A DNA stretch of 13,949 nt from JAICNR01 sp035699465 (GTDB lineage Bacteria; Gemmatimonadota; Gemmatimonadetes; JACCXV01; JAHWKZ01): NCBI GenBank assembly GCA_035699465.1, contig DASSPT010000088.1, forward strand, positions 1-13,949, written 5' to 3'. Position numbers and translations under genes: made by a program. Position 1 is the first letter of the stretch; the number at the start of each line of letters is the position of its first letter. The notes below the pieces were generated by a model. That model saw only the letters and a list, made by a program, of their open reading frames with translations. It ran no database searches and had not been told where the DNA came from. Shown here piece after piece: positions 12,094 through 13,949 of the stretch.

Positions 12094-13241
12094 GGGAATC
12101 GGCGCTCCGCCGTCGCGCGCTCGAACAGGGTCTCGTAGTCGTCGACCATCCGGTCCATGCCGAACCGCTCCAGCACCCGTCCCCGGGCGCGCTCGACCAG
12201 CGCCCGGCGTCCCGCAGCGGACAGTTCCAGGATATCCTCCACGGCGGCCACGATGGCCGGCGCGTCGCCCGGCGGGACGAGCCGTCCCGTGCTGCCGTCC
12301 TCGACGACTTCGGGCATCCCGCTGATCTGTGCCGCCACGACCGGGACCCGCATCGCCATCGCCTCCAGCACCACGTTCGCGAGGCCCTCCGTCGAGAGCA
12401 CCCGCACCAGGACGTCCGTGTCCGCCAGCACCCATGGAACGTCGTCCCGCGAACTCAGGAACCGGACCCGCTCGCCGCCCGGGAGCCCCGCGGCGCGGGC
12501 CGCGAGCTCCGCCCGGAAGGGCTCGTGCCGCCGCCGGCAGGAGCCGACCATGACCGCGTGCAGGTCCGGCCGCCGCGCGGCCAGCGCGGCGAGGGCGTCG
12601 ACCACGGCATCCAGCCCGCGTCCCGGCGCGAACCGGGCCAACGAGACGACGAGCTCCGCGTCGCCCTCGATCCCCAGCTCGGCGCGGAAGCGCCCCCGTT
12701 CGGTCCGGTCGGGATCGAACCGCTCCCCGTCGACCCCATTGTAGATGACGGTCACGCGGTCTTCCGGCAGGTAGCCGCGGGCGACGAGATCCGCCTTGCC
12801 CGCCACCGAGTTCGTGGCCGCCAGCTGGACGAGGTGACGGTGGTACCAGCGGTGGCGCCGCCACCGCGAGCCGCGCATGACGACGCGCTCCGCTGGCGAC
12901 CAGCCGCTGTTGAGGCGCGCGACCACCCCGGGATGGCCGGCCAGGCGGGCGGCGAATCCCGCCAGCTTGAGGTCGCTCCGACTGGTCGAGACGACGACGT
13001 CGTAGCGGCCGCGCCGGATCTCGCGGGCCAGCGAGGCCGCGCTACGCACCACGCCTCGAAACCCGCCCCGCGGTGTCCACGCGCGAGCCCCGGCCGCGCG
13101 CGCGAGCTCGCCGAGGGGCGAGGCCGGGTCGTGGGCCACCTCGATGGCGTGTCCGCGAGCCGCCAGCCGCCCTGCGAGGTGGACGATCCACGTCTCGGCG
13201 CCGCCGATGAAGCCGACCGCGTTGACGAACAGGATCCTCAC
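12090..13241 (-). CDS. GT4-family glycosyltransferase (copy 2)
   Basis: This 383-aa enzyme has the same layout as copy 1: MRILFVNAVGFIGGAETW (1-18), YNGVD (167-171), E285-E293 (EGLANVVLE) and MRVPVVAA. The two align with no visible gap through about residue 380, which indicates a tandem duplication. One difference is at the donor phosphate site: residues 203-209 read RFAPGRG, so Arg208 replaces the usual Lys, which may alter donor binding. The GTG at 13241 overlaps the heptosyltransferase-like stop, and its own stop overlaps copy 1. It probably adds successive or alternative sugars together with copy 1 on the same glycan. Specificity cannot be read from sequence. Confidence 0.88.
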   Translation of the reverse strand: MRILFVNAVGFIGGAETWIVHLAGRLAARGHAIEVAHDPASPLGELARAAGARAWTPRGGFRGVVRSAASLAREIRRGRYDVVVSTSRSDLKLAGFAARLAGHPGVVARLNSGWSPAERVVMRGSRWRRHRWYHRHLVQLAATNSVAGKADLVARGYLPEDRVTVIYNGVDGERFDPDRTERGRFRAELGIEGDAELVVSLARFAPGRGLDAVVDALAALAARRPDLHAVMVGSCRRRHEPFRAELAARAAGLPGGERVRFLSSRDDVPWVLADTDVLVRVLSTEGLANVVLEAMAMRVPVVAAQISGMPEVVEDGSTGRLVPPGDAPAIVAAVEDILELSAAGRRALVERARGRVLERFGMDRMVDDYETLFERATAERRFP

Positions 13242-13949
13242 CCCGCGGTCTCGCTGGAGGCTTCGCTCGCAGTGCGTTCCGTATCGGCGAGGAGGGCGAG
13301 CGCGGCCTCGACGACAGCGGCGGGATCCGGCTCGTCGAACGGCGGCAGCCCTTTGCGAGCGCGCGTCTTCCACTCGCGCGCCTCGGGGCCGGCGACGGCG
13401 CTTCCAGGCAGGTGCGGCGCGGGACCGTGGATCTCCGGGTCGGAGCGGCCGAACACCCCGACGGTGGGCGTGCCGAGGAGGGCCGCCACGTGCATGGGCC
13501 CCGTGTCCATCCCGACGTAGAGGTCCGCGCGCTCGAGGATGATCGCGAGCTCGGGGATCGTGGTCGCCGGGAGCGGGATCGCGCCCGGGATCCCCGCCGC
13601 GAGGGCCAGCGCCTCCTCCTTCTCCGCCGGGCCCCATCCGACGAGGAGCGTGCCTCCCGTCCGCAATCGGATCGCGGTGGCGGCCGCGCGCAGCCGCTCG
13701 GGCCGCCACCGTTTGTGGCTCCCGGTCCGGCTCGACCCGGGCCAGACCACGATCCAGGGTCGCGGCTCCGCCGCGATCCGAGCGAGGAACGCCTCCATCT
13801 CCCCCCCGCGCAGGACGGCGAGCGGCGGCGGTGTGGCCGGGACGTCCGGGGCGCCGAGCCAGTCGACCAGCGCTCGGTGGCGGAGGTGCCGGTTCACCCG
13901 CCGGCCCGGCGGGGTGCGCAGGCCGTGGTACCACAGCCAGGCCAGGTTC
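13238..13949 (-). CDS. GT9 heptosyltransferase-like enzyme, C-terminal part (5' end outside window)
   Basis: Only the last 236 residues are present; the frame is open to the window edge, so the start is not in view. Two signatures of GT9 LPS heptosyltransferases are visible: PGSSRTGSHKRW (70-81) and the donor-site segment YVGMDTGPMHVAALLGTP (about 144-161), followed by VGVFGRSDP. Members use ADP-heptose to build the LPS inner core or similar glycans. The extra WLWYHGLRTPPGRRV stretch near the edge is consistent with the domain linker. The gene overlaps the next by GTGA, making one operon with two GT4 enzymes. The exact sugar is uncertain because ADP-heptose synthesis genes are not in view. 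Confidence 0.88.
   Translation of the reverse strand, partial: NLAWLWYHGLRTPPGRRVNRHLRHRALVDWLGAPDVPATPPPLAVLRGGEMEAFLARIAAEPRPWIVVWPGSSRTGSHKRWRPERLRAAATAIRLRTGGTLLVGWGPAEKEEALALAAGIPGAIPLPATTIPELAIILERADLYVGMDTGPMHVAALLGTPTVGVFGRSDPEIHGPAPHLPGSAVAGPEAREWKTRARKGLPPFDEPDPAAVVEAALALLADTERTASEASSETAG

Noticed and set aside
10924..12864. 646-residue version of glycosyltransferase copy 1
   Set aside because: The extra N-terminus is frame-shifted reading of copy 2; GTG 12093 gives the paralogous start.
12090..13934. 614-residue glycosyltransferase with an N-terminal extension
   Set aside because: The extension is out-of-frame reading of the heptosyltransferase-like gene. GTG 13241 with GTGA overlap and a conserved MRILFVNA start fits the family length.
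1..13949. tRNA, rRNA, insertion sequence or phage genes
   Set aside because: No rRNA-like stretch, tRNA cloverleaf, transposase or integrase motif was seen on either strand; the palindrome at 7908-8025 is not a tRNA.

Overview
The window is GC-rich DNA of about two-thirds G+C with tightly packed genes. Many gene pairs are joined by GTGA overlaps and GTG starts are frequent. It carries lipoproteins, a heptosyltransferase-type enzyme and LPS-style glycosyltransferases, so the host is a Gram-negative, outer-membrane bacterium. The style of the small Asp/Thr/Met-rich and 'PRVxGDSL' lipoproteins and the yebC-ruvC-ruvA-ruvB order suggest an uncultured lineage near Gemmatimonadota or Eisenbacteria. 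That placement is inference from gene style, not from a marker-gene comparison.

Layout, left to right. Positions 1-1446 (all minus strand) hold a compact peptide-modification locus. Transcription runs right to left: four tandem paralogous peptides of 50, 44, 49 and 46 aa, then a PqqD-like leader-binding protein, then the N-terminal 122 residues of an HprK-like kinase cut off by the window edge. The peptides share a Y-E-x-P-x-V motif, an A-E-E-(I/L)-x-R-E-V-H-Y-A-G block and a short variable tail that always carries a serine. This looks like an undescribed RiPP family and is the most interesting part of the window. It has its own candidate promoter at 1512-1540.

Positions 1570-4558 (minus) are the core operon yebC-ruvC-ruvA-ruvB for Holliday-junction processing. 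Positions 4627-5420 (plus) encode two overlapping paralogous lipoproteins. Positions 5465-7856 (minus) encode a small Cys/His-rich protein and an EF-G-like GTPase with non-canonical G-motifs. A large imperfect palindrome at 7908-8025 lies upstream of the EF-G-like gene and supplies the stop codon of the next gene, a lipoprotein with a thioredoxin/TlpA-like C-terminus (8017-9171, minus). An alpha/beta-hydrolase (9216-10142, plus) is divergent from it.

Positions 10159-10862 hold two divergent tiny lipoproteins, one Glu/Ala/Gly-repeat and one Met/Asp/Thr-rich, separated by a 233-bp regulatory region, the longest stretch without a gene. Positions 10924-13949 (minus) are an envelope-glycan operon: a GT9 heptosyltransferase-like enzyme (5' end outside the window) followed by two near-collinear GT4 glycosyltransferases made by tandem duplication, all joined by GTGA overlaps. 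Convergent gene pairs are separated by strong hairpins at 10129-10149 and 10894-10920.
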